A stretch of DNA of 64,000 bases from Zygnema cylindricum (GCA_037447655.1 JBBHKE010001611.1:139903-203902), one strand, 5' to 3'. Positions 12,163 to 24,245 are shown, numbered from the stretch's first letter. Numbers and translations are program-made. Notes: a model not told the origin generated them from the sequence alone.

Positions 12163-13619
12163 TTGAGTCAACCGGATCCAGAAGTTAAAGAGTTAACTTT
12201 GGAGGGCAAATTAATGAATGGAAAAGTTAGGATAGCTAAATTTATTATGATTCTCACTACACTGCATAGTTTAAAGAATCCTTCTGATGAAATTCTCAAC
12301 AACATACCTATGTTAGGACAGTTAACTAATAATGACACCAGACACAGGTTGATTAGATTCGAGTCATTAGTGGAAGGAAAACCGTTGAAAGTAATGGTTG
12401 ATTCATGTGCCACACATAATTTTATTTCACATAGGTTTGTAGAGGAAAATAAAATTCCTACTGTCATAAGGGAAAAGCCTTTACATGTTCAAGTGGCAAA
12501 TGGTAATAAGTCCACATTAGACTTACAAACTAACACGATAGAAGTTGATATCCAAGGTCATAAAATGATAGTTGTGTGTGAAATAATGAGTTTGGGAAGT
12601 GAACAACTAATTTTGGGAAAGCCTTGGTTAACTGAACAAAATTCTCAAATTAATGGGGAAATTAACACCTTGAAAGTGAGGTCTGAAAACAGTTAGAAGG
12701 TTTTGCAAGCATTATCTCCTAAGAAATTGCATAGGAATCATATAAATAACATAACCAGATTGGGAGTGGAAGGTTTGATATCTGCTAAACAATTTAAAAA
12801 ACACTTAAAAGATAAAACAAATCATCCTTTCTTGTTATTAGTAACTGAGGCAGTTACTGATGAAAGAGGGGGAGAAAACACTAACATTGATGTCATCACT
12901 AAATCAGACACCACTAAAACTTTCGAAAAACTAAAATCTGATTTTGTAACTGACATTAATACATCTGATGTTGCTGTTAAGGATTTGATTTTTGAATTTC
13001 AAGATGTTTTCCCAAGTGATTTACCCTCGGGAAGGCCACCTTCCCGAGATGTAGAACATGTTATTAACCTTGAACTTGGATGTAATCCTCCTGTCACAGG
13101 AATTTATAAACACAGTTTCTTTGAGCAGGAGGAGTTAAAGAAACAGATCAAAGAACTCTTAGAGAAAAGACATATTCAGCCCAGCAAATCACCGTACGGA
13201 GCACCCGTTCTCTTCGTCAAAAAGAAAGACGGAACGTTGAGAATGTGTGTCGATTATCGTAGTCTGAATAAGATTACGGTGAAGGATAAGTATCCGTTAC
13301 CTTTAATTTCTGATTTGATAGATCGTTTAAAAGGTGCTAAAGTATTTTCGTTGATTGACCTGCGTAGTGGCTTTAATCAGGTGCCGATTAGAATTGAAGA
13401 TGTTGATAAAACTGCTTTCAGGACTAGGGTGGGTCATTTCGAATGGATAGTGATGCCATTCGGCTTAACGAATGCACCGCCTACTTACCAAAGATTAATG
13501 AACCAAACCTTTTCAGATTACATAGATGAGTTTGTCCAAGTGTTTATAGATGATATTTTAGTTTACAGTGAATCTAAAGAACAACATATAATTCATTTAA
13601 AAAAGTTTTGGAAAGGTTA
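12163..13619 (+). pseudogene. Gypsy pol part 1: protease and reverse transcriptase
   Basis: Retroviral-type aspartic protease followed by RT, in one frame except for a TAG at 12694-12696. The protease segment reads VMVDSCATHNFISHRF near 12391: the catalytic triad Asp-Ser-Gly has Cys in place of Gly, a single-base change. RT motifs follow in order: [20 protein letters not shown] (about 13186), [42 protein letters not shown] and the intact active site [10 protein letters not shown] near 13545. The frame ends at 13617 because of a one-base loss in the A-run at about 13600; the same protein continues in another frame from 13608. Enzymatically the polyprotein would copy element RNA into DNA. Confidence in family and order is high. 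Confidence 0.9.
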
Positions 13620-14453
13620 AGAGAAAGAAAATTATATGGAAAATTGTCAAAATCTAGTTTTCTTAAAAGTGAACAATTATTTTTGGGACACATAGTTAGT
13701 GGGGAAGGTGTTAAAACAGATCCATCCAAAATTTTAGCAATCCAAAATTTGAAACAACCTACTAATGTCACAGATGTTAGATCTTTTTCGGGATTGGCCA
13801 CTTATTACAAGAAATTTATCAGGAATTTCAGTATGATCGCTGCACCTTTGACGGATTTACTTCGAGAGAAGGAGACATTTGTGTGGGGAGCTGATCAAGA
13901 TGGAGCCTTTGAGGAATTAAAAGGGAAGTTGACCGCTGCCCGTACACTGGTGTATCCTGACCCTGCCGGAGAATTTGAAGTTCTAATCACTACAGATGCA
14001 TCTGATAAAGGTCTGGGTGCAGTCATAAGTCAAAAAGTCGGCAAACACTTTCATCCTATTGCTTTTGAGTCCAGAAAATTTAATGGTGCTAAAAAGAACT
14101 ATAGAGCACTAGAAAAGGAATTACTTGAAATTGTACATGCATTGGTGAAATGGCGTTGTTATTTGCATAATAAAGAATTTACAGTTCACTGTGATAATAA
14201 AGCACTCTCTTATTTACAAAGATTAAGTGATGCGCATATTATGACTGGCAGACAGGTTAGGTGGATGCAAAAATTAGCATATTTCAAATTTAATATCAAA
14301 CATATTCCTGGGAAGACAAATGTAGTCGCAGATCCTTTAAGTAGATGTTTTGAAATAAGTGTTATGGTTCGAGATGAATTGTTTTTAGATACAGTTAGAA
14401 ATGGTTATGATAAAGATCCTTATTTTGTCGTGATTTACAAGAATATATGGTAG
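13608..14453 (+). pseudogene. Gypsy pol part 2: RT thumb and RNase H
   Basis: Continues the RT connection (FLGHIVSGEGVKTDPSKI, RSFSGLATYYKKFIRNFS) and then the Ty3-type RNase H: ITTDASDKGLGAVISQ near 13990, EKELLEIVHALVKWRCYL, FTVHCDNKALSYL and a terminal HIPGKTNVVADPLSR. All four acidic positions expected for RNase H appear present. The frame ends at TAG 14451, two residues before the integrase frame resumes in a different phase. This is a second single-base frame change. Confidence 0.9.
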
Positions 14454-15846
14454 GGAATTCTGACCCATTGAATGAGAGGCATGTCAAACACTTTAGACTA
14501 GGGGATGGTTTACTGTATTTGCAAATTGGGGATAGATTATGCATTCCTGAAGTGGGAGACTTAAGAAAACAAATTTTACGGGAAGCTCATGAGCATTTAG
14601 GACATCTAAGTCGAGATAAAACTCTTAGTCAATTGCAAAGGAGATTGTTTTGGTCTGGGATGGCAAAGGAGGTGTCAAAACACGTGGAAAGTTGTGTCCC
14701 TTGCCAACAGAGTAAACCCAGTACCCAAAAGCTTAAAGGTCTCTTAAAACCTTTGGATATCCCGAAAGACCGTGGGAATCTGTCAGTATGGATTATATTG
14801 TTAGGTTGCCTGCTACATCTAAAAGGAATGACAGTATCATGGTCGTAGTCGATAGGTTCAGTAAAATGGCAATCTTTATCCCTTGCAAAACCACTCATTC
14901 AGTTGTAGATATTGCAAAGTTATATTTTGACAACGTGGTCAGACATCATGGAGTTCTTCTATCTATAGTCAGTGATAGAGATTCTAAATTTACGTCTGCT
15001 TTTTGGAAAGAATTACAACAAAATTTAAGCTTTGAATTGAAAATGAGTACCGCTTATCATCCTCAGACAGATGGACAGACAAAAAGGATGAACCGTACAC
15101 TAGAGGAAATGCTTAGGACTGTTTGCAGTGGAGTTCAGAACACATGGGAATCTAAACTGCCATTAATGGAATTTGCATACAATTCATGTAAACATGCTAG
15201 TACAGGATTCTCGCCATTTAAAGTTGCATACGGATACCAACCTAGAGAAGCATTGGACTTAATAACAAGGGTCACTCAAAAGAATAGGGGTTCTGGAACA
15301 GAGTTTTGGGAATACGTTCAAACAATTTGGAAAACTGTCTGGAATTCATTAGTGGAGGCACAAAGGAGGCAAGAATTAAATGTTAACCGCAAACGGGGTG
15401 ATTGGGTGTTACGCACAGGTGACAAGGTTTGGCTTTCAACAACTCAATACAAGTGCAAGATTGAGAGACAATCAGATCCTACGGGGAAATTTGCCCCTAA
15501 GTATATTGGACCATTTACTGTAATCGAGATGATATCGTCAGTTGCTGCCAAATTGGACTTCCCGCCTTCAACAAAAATTCATCCAGTGATACACATCAGC
15601 CAATTGAAACCAGCAAATATTCGACCAACTGAAAGAGAATTGGAATTGGATCCCTCAATAATTATAGAACCTGAAGTCCACAGATGGGTAATAGATTGGG
15701 TTGGTCAACGGTTCAAGGTTGGTGATACTATATTCTGGCAAGTGCATTATCTAGGAAGGCCTAAGGATGAGTTGACTTTAGAGGATAAAAATTTTGAGTT
15801 TTTACAGAGGTATTGGAGGGATAATAATATAGAAGTTCCGTCTTGA
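14447..15846 (+). pseudogene. Gypsy pol part 3: integrase with chromodomain-like end
   Basis: Integrase zinc domain at 14560-14720 (HEHLGHLSRDKT ... CVPCQQSK, an HHCC finger), then a frame change near 14780. The catalytic core follows in the frame open to TGA 15844: MDYIVRLP (first Asp), IVSDRDSKFTS (second Asp, about 14968), YHPQTDGQTKRMNRTLEEML (Glu, about 15100). Then come GPFTVIEMIS and HPVIHISQLKPAN (GPY/F-type). The last ~55 residues (VHRWVIDWVG... WQVHYLGRPKDELTLED) align by eye to a chromodomain, including the aromatic-rich strand and the terminal helix ending LQRYW. This is the hallmark that places the element in the chromovirus group. Such domains direct insertion to marked chromatin in related elements. 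Confidence 0.88.
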
Positions 15847-15881
15847 GAATTAAAGGTGTTTAACTGAGGTCAGTTAAAAAT

Positions 15882-15894
15882 AAGGAGGGGATGA
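15882..15894 (+). other. Gypsy polypurine tract
   Basis: aaggaggggatga directly precedes the 3' LTR and serves as the plus-strand primer site. Confidence 0.8.
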
Positions 15895-16863
15895 TGTAAC
15901 ACCAATAGCGGATCGAACTTGTTTATAAAGGGGTATTTAGGTATTATGATTATAGAGTACGAAATTTGGTAGACGTCCGCGAAAGAATCACCCTATTTGG
16001 AGTTATATTTTTAAAAGTTATAGCGATGGGTGTATTTAGGTGATAGCGTGGGGTCTTAATAACAAGTGGGTATCATTGAAACGAGTTAAGGGTCAAATTA
16101 GTACCGAAATTACGCGTGTACCTTTCTTAAAGTTCTAACGAGACGTTTAGTATGCACGGTGGTTTGTTTCGTACAAATTTTAGTACTAAACGTCACTTTT
16201 ACTTAAGGGAATTTCGTTGGAAGTTTCGCGTGCGAAATTTGTTACGCACGATCGTGCGAAGTCACGTTTCGTTTGGCGCGCACTTTTGCACGTAAATGTT
16301 ACGTAGTGAAACGTAACGTTTGATTGGTTAGTAAAGTGCTAAGTAGTTAGTAAGAAATTTCGCACGTTTTTGCATTGGTCAGTCTGAGTCTTTGCTGATC
16401 AATGATTGGCCCAAGCAAAAGCCTGTTAAAACGGAGCGTTGTCTTTGGCATGGCGAGTCCAGGGCGATGATGGATAAATAGTGAAGTGTAAGAGGAGAGT
16501 AGACATCTTTTCCTTTGGAAAAGTTTGTGGAAATTCCGGCTGATCTTGGTCCTGAGCGATTAATACCAAATTGGAGAAAAGGCATTTTTGCATTGAAATC
16601 TCTTACAAACTAAATAGTGTTTTAGTAGTTAAGAGATAGAATTATTAAGAGTGGAGAGTAGAGGAAACACTTTAATTTGAAGGGTTGAGCCACGAGGGCA
16701 AGAGACCAAGCTAATATTATGTGGACAGAAGCTTCTTCTAATTTAAAGTTTATCCTTATGTGAGTGTTTTCCAATGTGGATGTGTATTTTCCAATGTGTG
16801 GAATGTGTGGTTGAAATTGATTGAAGTAATGGGATTTTCAGAGAGGTAGAAAATCATGTTACA
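15895..16863 (+). repeat. Gypsy 3' LTR
   Basis: 969 bp, same length as the 5' LTR, differing at roughly 15 sites by eye. It is followed by the CCATA target duplication. Confidence 0.93.
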
Positions 16864-16868
16864 CCATA

Positions 16869-17090
16869 CACATGTGTTGGATTGTCAATCTGACGGCTGG
16901 AATTCAAAGGTAAAATTTTCAGCTTTTTATGGTACTTTCGCATGTAACCGAAACTTAGTCTTGTAACTTTGTTTTTAATGAAGATTTTTTGTACTACTTT
17001 CAAAGCATTCGTATGTAAAGAAATGAAATCGTTAGTTTAAATTATGAGGGATATAGACGTGGGTGTAATTTGTGCAGCCTCTCTTCCCTT
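16869..17090. repeat. ~525-bp tandem repeat, unit 1, right part
   Basis: Continues the unit begun at 8821-9138 and is homologous to about 17411-17615, with an extra ~17 bp at its end before unit 2. Confidence 0.82.
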
Positions 17091-17615
17091 GACGTTCACA
17101 GTATCGATAAACTTTTCTTTGATTTGGAACTTTAAGAAAATGATTTTTTTGGTTTAAAGTTGTTGACTGCTGCCGCTATTGGTTTAATCATTTTTTACGA
17201 CAACATCATTGCCCGCCGACTTTTCAATCAATTATTTTTTAGCCGATGGTAGTTTCGACGTGATGCCAGTTTGACGTCATTTCTGAACGGAATCGAACTC
17301 ATAGAAAACCACCCTTACGAGGTCGAAATATAACGTTCAGTATGGTAGACTGTGAATCTTTTATAGTGTCAATGTTTTTGTAGCCGCATAAAACATCTTT
17401 TCTCCATACATATGTGTCGGATTATGGATATGACAGTTCCAATTGAAAGGTAAAATTTTCAGCTTCTTATGGTACTTTCGCATGTAACCGAAACTTTACT
17501 CTTGTAACTTTGTTTTTAGCAAAGATTTTCCGTACTATTTTCAGTGCATTCGTATGTAAAGAAATGAAATCATTACTTTAAATTATGAGGGATATAGATG
17601 TGGGTGTAATTTGTG
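17091..17615. repeat. ~525-bp tandem repeat, unit 2
   Basis: Uninterrupted copy, starting gacgttcacagtatcgataa. It preserves the pre-insertion state of the Gypsy target (tctccatacatatgtgtcgg at about 17400). Confidence 0.85.
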
Positions 17616-18140
17616 ACGGTTGTAGATGACTACAAAACTCGCGACAATTGATGACCTTTATATGATAGCGACGGTTTTAGACGTCTAGCTAATTGTGACA
17701 TTGTAGATGTTTAGGGTTTGTGACATTTTGATGTTATGCTCATATTATGACATCGTCGACGTCACAAATTTTAAAAAAATTTGCCGTGGTTTCCCGATTT
17801 TGTTTTTTAGTCTTTTCTCACTCTATTTGCCATCAAAATACGCCCAAAGATAGTCAAAAGATTTTTTTTTAGAGATCTTTCATTTGATACCATTATTCAT
17901 GTTTTTCATTCCAAGAATTGTGAGATAGAAGCGGCAGTGGGAGAGGGAGAGAGAGAGGTGCTCTCACAGACTTCGCTTTTGCGAAATAACGTCCGTTGGT
18001 CGAGACCATTTCTACAGCCCCTGCACGGAAAAAAGACGCACAGAAAAAAATCACGCACCGGTTGGAAACGTGCAGAGGTTTTTTTTTTGCTTTGCCCTTT
18101 TTCTAAAAGGGGAAAAGCATTTTAGTCGCATTCGTCTTTG
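17616..18140. other. Intergenic, nothing recognised
   Basis: A GTGAC-rich stretch (17616-17765) and a short GC-richer patch (17930-18070). A 62-codon frame there has no recognisable domain. Confidence 0.5.
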
Positions 18141-18300
18141 GTGACAACGATAATTGATTGTCGATTTTTTTGTGTAAGATCTTAAGCCGTTAAGTGTTTT
18201 GAGGTTTGATTGGCGTCTCTAGTGACAACGATAATTGATCGTTGATTGTTTTTGTGTAAGATCGTGAGCCATTAAGTGATTTGAGTTTTGGTTGGCTTTG
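18141..18300. repeat. 81-bp tandem duplication
   Basis: gtgacaacgataattgatYg starts at 18141 and again at 18222. The two copies run side by side through tgtgtaagatcNtRagcc. Confidence 0.8.
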
Positions 18301-19570
18301 TCATCTTCCAATTTTGATGCAATGAAAAGAAACACTTGGTACTATCCTATTTGTTGTGTTTCGCATGGTTGTAATGGTATGATAAACGGCCAGACAAATT
18401 CGACGTCACGCCAAAATGTTGTGTTATCAATATCGGTAGAGTAACATACAATATCGTACTTTTAATTTTGGCGCGTGCGATTTCGTCATATCACGCCACG
18501 TTGTCGTGTTCCCTATATCTGTACACTACCGTAATTTCAGTGTTCGCATCACGTACGATGTTCTTACATGGTAGGCACTGTACTATTGCATTGTACATGG
18601 TATTGTACCATATTGTACCCGAAATCATTAACGTAACGGCTAAAGAAAACTTACGAAAAAAGGAGAAACGATTAACGTTTTGTATAACGACCGACAGTAT
18701 TAAATATCGCGACTGTTAAATTTAAATCCGACGGTAGAAATATATCATCATATACAATTTATGAACCGAATGCAAAATAATAATAGAATATGTAACGCGA
18801 AAATAAGTTGAAACGACATAAACAAATAAGGTATGAAGTGAAATTACACCGTACAAATCCACTAATTAAGGTAGTTAAAACGACACTTTGTCAATGATAG
18901 TCAACAGTCAACTGAAACAAAATAAATGTATGATAAATGAAAACCATATGGGGCACAATCGTCAACTGAACCGACACGAATAAATGAAACGACAAACTAA
19001 ATCGTATCATGCGACAGAAGTTAACATCTAATAAATATATTTCATAAAAAAAACAAAATTTCACGTTAAATACTCGTATCTTACGTGTTTATGAATTATT
19101 TGCTATCAAAATCCATGGCGCAAAGGTTCATGTATGTAGAAGAAGATGACGAAGCCAAGTGAATGGTTTAATTAGCGTTTCATTCATGTAGAGGGTTTGA
19201 TTAAGCGTAAAAATTTCACATTAATTTGAGCATTCCATCTCAATCTAATGAACGATACAAATGAATCGACTAAATATAAAATGTAGTATTAAATACTTTA
19301 ATGTTAAATCTAGAATACACATTAAACCATTAGCATTATTCAACCATTATTCGTTTAAACAAAAAACTAATGTTTTTTGTTTATTTTATATTAATGTGTT
19401 GCATTTTTGTTTTTTTTATCATTACATAATATTACAAAAGAAGAAAACAAAAAAGACAAACAAAATATATAACCACAATACAAACTTGATCATATAACAA
19501 ATACGAAAGAAACAAATATAAACATAACAAAGAAAATAATATGAAAAAAAAAACATCAGACTTAACTAGG
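18301..19570. other. AT-rich intergenic, no gene
   Basis: No domain-bearing frame. The segment 18536-18606 (ttcagtgttcgcatcacgta...) resembles 30660-30728, so it is a dispersed repeat rather than a gene. Confidence 0.5.
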
Positions 19571-20158
19571 ATTCAACCTTCTTAGTCCAAAGACCTAGAA
19601 GGTTGGAACAACATCATTCTTAACTAGGATTCAACCTACTTAGTCCAAAGACATAGAAGGTTGGAACAACATTAGTATCAGCTTGATAGCTGACTAACAC
19701 TACAAAAACATTTTTTTTTTTATATTTTTTGATAGTTAGAATATGTAAATTACCTTAAGTACAGTTTTTTGTTTTCCATCAAGCAACTTAGTCGAAGACC
19801 TAGATGGTTGCATAAACATCATTATCAGCTCAAAGGCTCACTAACATTACAATCACTTAATATTTAGTAATTTTCATTGTTCTTTATAATAAATTGATTA
19901 CTTTGAGTACTTTTTTTTTTTTGTGATCTACCAACTTAGTCCTTTGACTTAGAAGGTTGCATAAACTTGACTATCAGCTCGGAGGCTAACCAACATTACG
20001 AACACTTGTTTTCATTCATAATATTTGTTTGTTAAATAACATTGTTACTTTGAATATGTTTTTTTTTTGTTTTTTCGATCGACCAATTTAGTCTAAAGAC
20101 TAACAAAGTTGTTGAACATCATTATTAGCTCAAAGGCAGACCAACATTACAAACATTG

Positions 20159-20165
<7 letters not shown>
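19571..20165. repeat. Diverged ~150-bp tandem array
   Basis: The motif cttagtccaaagacctagaa starts at about 19581, 19639, 19788, 19934 and 20088. The last four units each continue with ggttg, a RtcagctcRaaggct block and ccaacattac. Spacing of the full units is 146-154 bp; the first is a short 58-bp unit. Confidence 0.75.

Positions 20166-20205
<40 letters not shown>
20160..20205. repeat. (AT)n microsatellite with T-run
   Basis: About 17 AT dinucleotides followed by a 17-base T run. Confidence 0.9.
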
Positions 20206-20209
<4 letters not shown>

Positions 20210-21515
20210 AAATACAACACAAATACTTTGACTACTTTGTTTCGGTAATACTTGACTACTTTGTTTCGGTAATACTTGACTACTTTGTATTTTTTTATGT
20301 GACCAACATTAGAAATATTGGTTTTTTTTTGTTTTTGAAATACAATACAAATACTTTTAATATTTTGTTTTGGTGATACTTTGATTACTTTGTTTTTTTT
20401 ATGATGTTACTTGGAAGAAAGCAAATATTACTTATATTTTTGTTTATGTGGAAAAACATGACAAATACTTTGTTTCTTATAGCCTAACAAATTTTAATGA
20501 CTAAAAAACAAATTCTACAACCCTAATTAGGTATTAATCAAACCCCTATAACCCTTTTATCACGTAATGATAATGTGTTAATCAAGCCCATAAAACCCTT
20601 ACACACGTATCTTTGAGAAAAATAATATATATATATATATACTATATATATAAAAAAAAACAAAAAAAAAGTTTGTTGTCTTAATTCTAGAAAACAACAA
20701 CACTCTAATAATATCGACGCTTGTTGAAATTGGACTCTTTTAAGTCTTTTCTTTTTCGTCACATTAAGTTGAGTAGTTGCTTTCAATCTATATATAAAAA
20801 AAAACCAAAGTTCAGATTTTGTATATGTTTTTAAAAAAACAAAAGCTAGGCGTCTGTATACATAACTATTGTAACTATATGAGCTTTACCAGACAAATAC
20901 ATAACTATTATCCTTCTGAAAAAAATGAAACACAAGTTTATTAATTTTTGATTTTTGAAAGTGTAATTTTTCAAAAAAATATAATTTATTTGTTAATTTT
21001 GATAATAAGAGATTTTTACCTTTAGTCGTTTAGGAATTATTGTAGCAGGTTTTTCAAAACCGTCCATTTTGTAATTGAATTTGTTTTGAAATTTTAATAG
21101 GAAGACATGCATAACAAAAAAAAATTGTCATTTTTTTTTAAAGAATGTTAATTTTTTTTACATTTGTAGGAAAAACAAAATTTGAAATTGATCGTACCTT
21201 AACAATGAATGTTCCTTCATATGATTAAAAAATGGAATTTTTAAAGTTTTTTTTAACATTGTCGTCCATTGCTTGCAGGTGATTCCACTCAGGGCCAGTA
21301 TTGTTAGGGAGAAGATCTTTCCATATCGAACTTCATTACCTATATGAAAAGAGTATTTTTTTTTTAGTTTTTAAAATATATGTTGATTATTTTTATTTAA
21401 TAAGAGTGAATGATAAATGGTTTTATAATGTATAATCAATATAGAGCAAGATATTTTAATTCATCAGTTTTGATGAGAAATTTGATTTTTGCCTTTTGTC
21501 TGTCATTTTCACCAT
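20206..21515. other. Very AT-rich intergenic, no gene
   Basis: Contains short repeats (ttgactactttgtttcggta three times near 20225-20290) and homopolymer runs. No gene recognised. The part beyond about 21270 could be the degraded tail of the minus-strand RPA-like region, but nothing firm can be said. Confidence 0.5.
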
Positions 21516-21676
21516 GAATATAATTGTTTCTTCAACAATGGTGAAATTACAGTGGGTACAGTGAAAATTTTGTTTTCCGAATTTATCTCCGATTGTGAAT
21601 GTAATTGTTTCTTCAACAATGGTGAAATTACAGTAGGTAAATGAAAATTTTGTTTTCCGAATTTATCTCCAATTGT
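21516..21676. repeat. 81-bp tandem duplication
   Basis: Two copies (21516-21596, 21597-21676) of a unit containing taattgtttcttcaacaatg, nearly identical. The minus-strand frame spanning it repeats PTVISPLLKKQL for that reason. Confidence 0.85.
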
Positions 21677-22439
21677 GACTAGAGAATAACAAAAAAGGTA
21701 GCCATGGTCTTCTTTTGGTGTCATCCAACGATATCCTTAGATGAGCATGTGACAAATTTAACAAAATCAAACCTTTACTTTGTGTTCTTGGTAGACATAC
21801 TTGTTCAATTTCTTGGAACTTGATAGAATAGAAACCATATTTGGTTAGATGAAGAAAAAAAAAATGTGTATATATATATATATTAGTAATAAAAAATATA
21901 ATAATATATAATCCAAGTTAATTAATTTAATTATATTTTAATAATTTTGTTTAAAATATTTTAACAAAAAATTACACTGCATCGAATAATTTAAAATTAG
22001 AATGATTTCAAAATAAATTATCAAAAAAACACAAAAAATACAAGTTTAAAACATACAAGTTTAAATTATAATGAATTCAAAATAAGTTGTCCAAATTGTT
22101 CATTTGTTTATATTTATTTTCTGTTAATGGTTATAGAATATATTAAAAAAAAACATAATATTAAATGTGGGTAGCTTTGTGTAAATAAAATACTTACCTT
22201 ATAACATCAAGTGAGAGACCTTCAGTTCCCCTTTCCACCCCTTAACCAATTACTTGTGATATGGTGAAATTGTGAGTTACAAATCGAATTTGGAACTAAA
22301 AAAATAAAAAAAAAAAAATGTTATATTTTTTAATATAATACATTAATGATTATGTAGCAATGTGATTTTAATAATTGTAAAAACAAATCAAAAGTTTTTG
22401 AACTTACTAGTGATAACTGAATTTTTTTTGACGGTTACA

Positions 22440-24245
22440 TCGAACATCTGTTATCTAAATCACAACGTGGTTGTTTTGGAAGTTTTCACGGCTTACGAAC
22501 ATTGCTATTTCACCCCAAATATTTAACACTAGATTTGTTGTTTCGTCTTGAAGAATTAAAGCAATATAGCTTTTGAAAATTCCTCCTTCATTCTTCCAAA
22601 ATGTTATGTCCGTTTTTGAAAAAATAGTACCTTTGATATCCAAAACCTATTAATTAAAAAAGAACATGTGGTACAAAAATTAGTATAAAGTGTTGTGATT
22701 TGGTGTTATTAAGTAATTATTTTTAATTTTCTCAGAGATTTTATTCTGGTATAATTTTTACATGATGATGTTCAAAGTAAAATAAAAAGATAACTGCATC
22801 ACCCCTTCATGTCCTTCGCTTCACTCAAAAATGGAGGGATTGGATAACTTTCAAAAAAAATTAGTCCCTCACTTGTTCTAATTTTGTTTTTACGCCCAAT
22901 TTTAAATGATCAACCATTCCAAATTTTGCGTATCTGCCACAAAAAAAATCATAGATGTTTGTTATTAAAAAAAAAATACAACAAAATAAACTATATGATA
23001 TATCAAAAAATAGAATTGCTCTTCATTAATGAATATTTATGAAAAATATTTTTGAATTTGGTGTTTTAAAAAATAATTTTTTATTGATTATGGTACGTTA
23101 TTTTAGATTTCACCTCTGTAATTGAATTGACACGTATGTTTAAAAATTTACTAATTAAACTTTGAAAAAAACATGTGCTAACTTTTTTTTATCGTCACGA
23201 TGTTTACTAAATAAATGGTTTATGAGTTTGTAGACTTTGGTTCTTTGAAAATTGCACATTTTTCTAAAACTGAATCAAAATCGCCTTCATTTGAAGCCCA
23301 ACAATTTATGTTAACATGGGCCCCACTCTTATCATACATTGGAATTTGAAGCAAAAAATAACTTGGTCCTAATTGAAGATCAAACCCGACATAATGACAT
23401 TTAAGTATCGTATAAAAATGACGTGAAACTATTGAAAAATTGTTTACTTTGATGAAAATTGTGTCGACATCTTAGAAAAAAGGGAAAAAATAGTAAAATG
23501 CAAAAAGAAAATTAAGAGTAAACTAAAGCACGAAAGAAAAGTCATGACTGTTATTGGTTAACAAGTAACCAAAACATGTTAGTGGTTAACAAGTAACCAA
23601 AACATACCTCAACATTGGTTTTTTTAAAAACACAAATTGTTGTCGTTTCAATAGGTGAAATTTTGAATAGTACACCGCGAATCGTTATTAGCGTTATGAA
23701 CTCTATATCGGCACCCCAAAATTATGACATTAATACCTTAAATAGAATAAACTACACTATTTAAAGACGTGGACCATAATCTGCCACGTCTCCTAGCACT
23801 AAATTAGAATGAATGACGCTAATTTTTTCTTTACACTAATAATTTCCCAACGCTAGTAACGATTCGCGGTGTAGTTGTTGTACATTGTAATTTGATCCCT
23901 GTGAAAAAATGGAAAAAAACAAATTAATGATATTATTATATTACTTTAAAAACAAAAAATATAATGAATACATTGAATTTTTTTTAATAATACAATGATT
24001 TTTTACCTTTGTAAATTGAGAAGTAATCTCTGACGATAGAGTCATTATTGAACTTGGCAAATTATTATAGGAAGGTGAACCATGAGAATGAACTTCAATA
24101 TTATAAAAAGAATGAAATGTTGTCTCAATCATTTAACTACATCGTTAAGGTAAGTTGAAAGACTTGGTAGTTCCATGGAAAATGAAGGTGAAACCAAAAC
24201 TTCATCCACTACATTTTGAACTTTTAAATCTAAGCTATCCATCTC
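22440..24245 (-). pseudogene. RPA70-like OB-fold coding remnant
   Basis: Several minus-strand pieces look like a single-strand DNA-binding protein of the RPA1 type. At about 23395-23235 a piece reads FLLQIPMYDKSGAHVNINCW, with the strand pattern of an RPA OB fold. At 22643-22455 a piece begins MDIKGTIFSKTDITF and continues LQDETTNLVLNIWGEIAMF, like the RPA DBD-B fold (VDVIG... LVDDSG... LTLWG). Possible first-exon sequence starts at 24245 (MDSLDLKVQNVVDEV). A TIR element (23671-23873) lies between pieces. Stops and shifts prevent a full model, so introns versus decay cannot be separated. It lies downstream of and on the same strand as the Helentron-like Rep-helicase-endonuclease region; rolling-circle transposons often carry RPA-like genes, which is why I link them. 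A host RPA paralogue is the alternative. Confidence 0.45.
23671..23873. mobile_element. TA-family TIR element, 203 bp
   Basis: Ends TACACCGCGAATCGTTATTA and, complemented, cgctagtaacgattcgcggtgta, with TA at both outer edges. The centre has gacgtgg...ccacgtc, a small hairpin shared with copies at 42644 and 43390. This is a clean MITE-sized copy. Confidence 0.88.

Larger units (their letters stand above)
9139..16863 (+). mobile_element. Gypsy-type LTR retrotransposon (chromovirus-like), young
   Basis: Complete element of 7725 bp. It has 969-bp LTRs (TGTAAC...GTTACA) at each end, target duplication CCATA (9134-9138 and 16864-16868), a primer-binding site, a polypurine tract and gag-protease-RT-RNase H-integrase order. 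The LTRs differ at roughly 15 positions by eye (about 1.5%), so the insertion is recent in evolutionary terms. The integrase C terminus carries a chromodomain-like segment, as in chromoviruses (Metaviridae). Internal coding is nearly intact but has two stops in gag, one in pol and three frame changes, so this copy appears non-autonomous now. Confidence 0.95.

Noticed and set aside
19261-19497. 78-codon AT-rich frame
   Set aside because: Phe/Tyr/Lys/Asn-rich by base composition; no domain.
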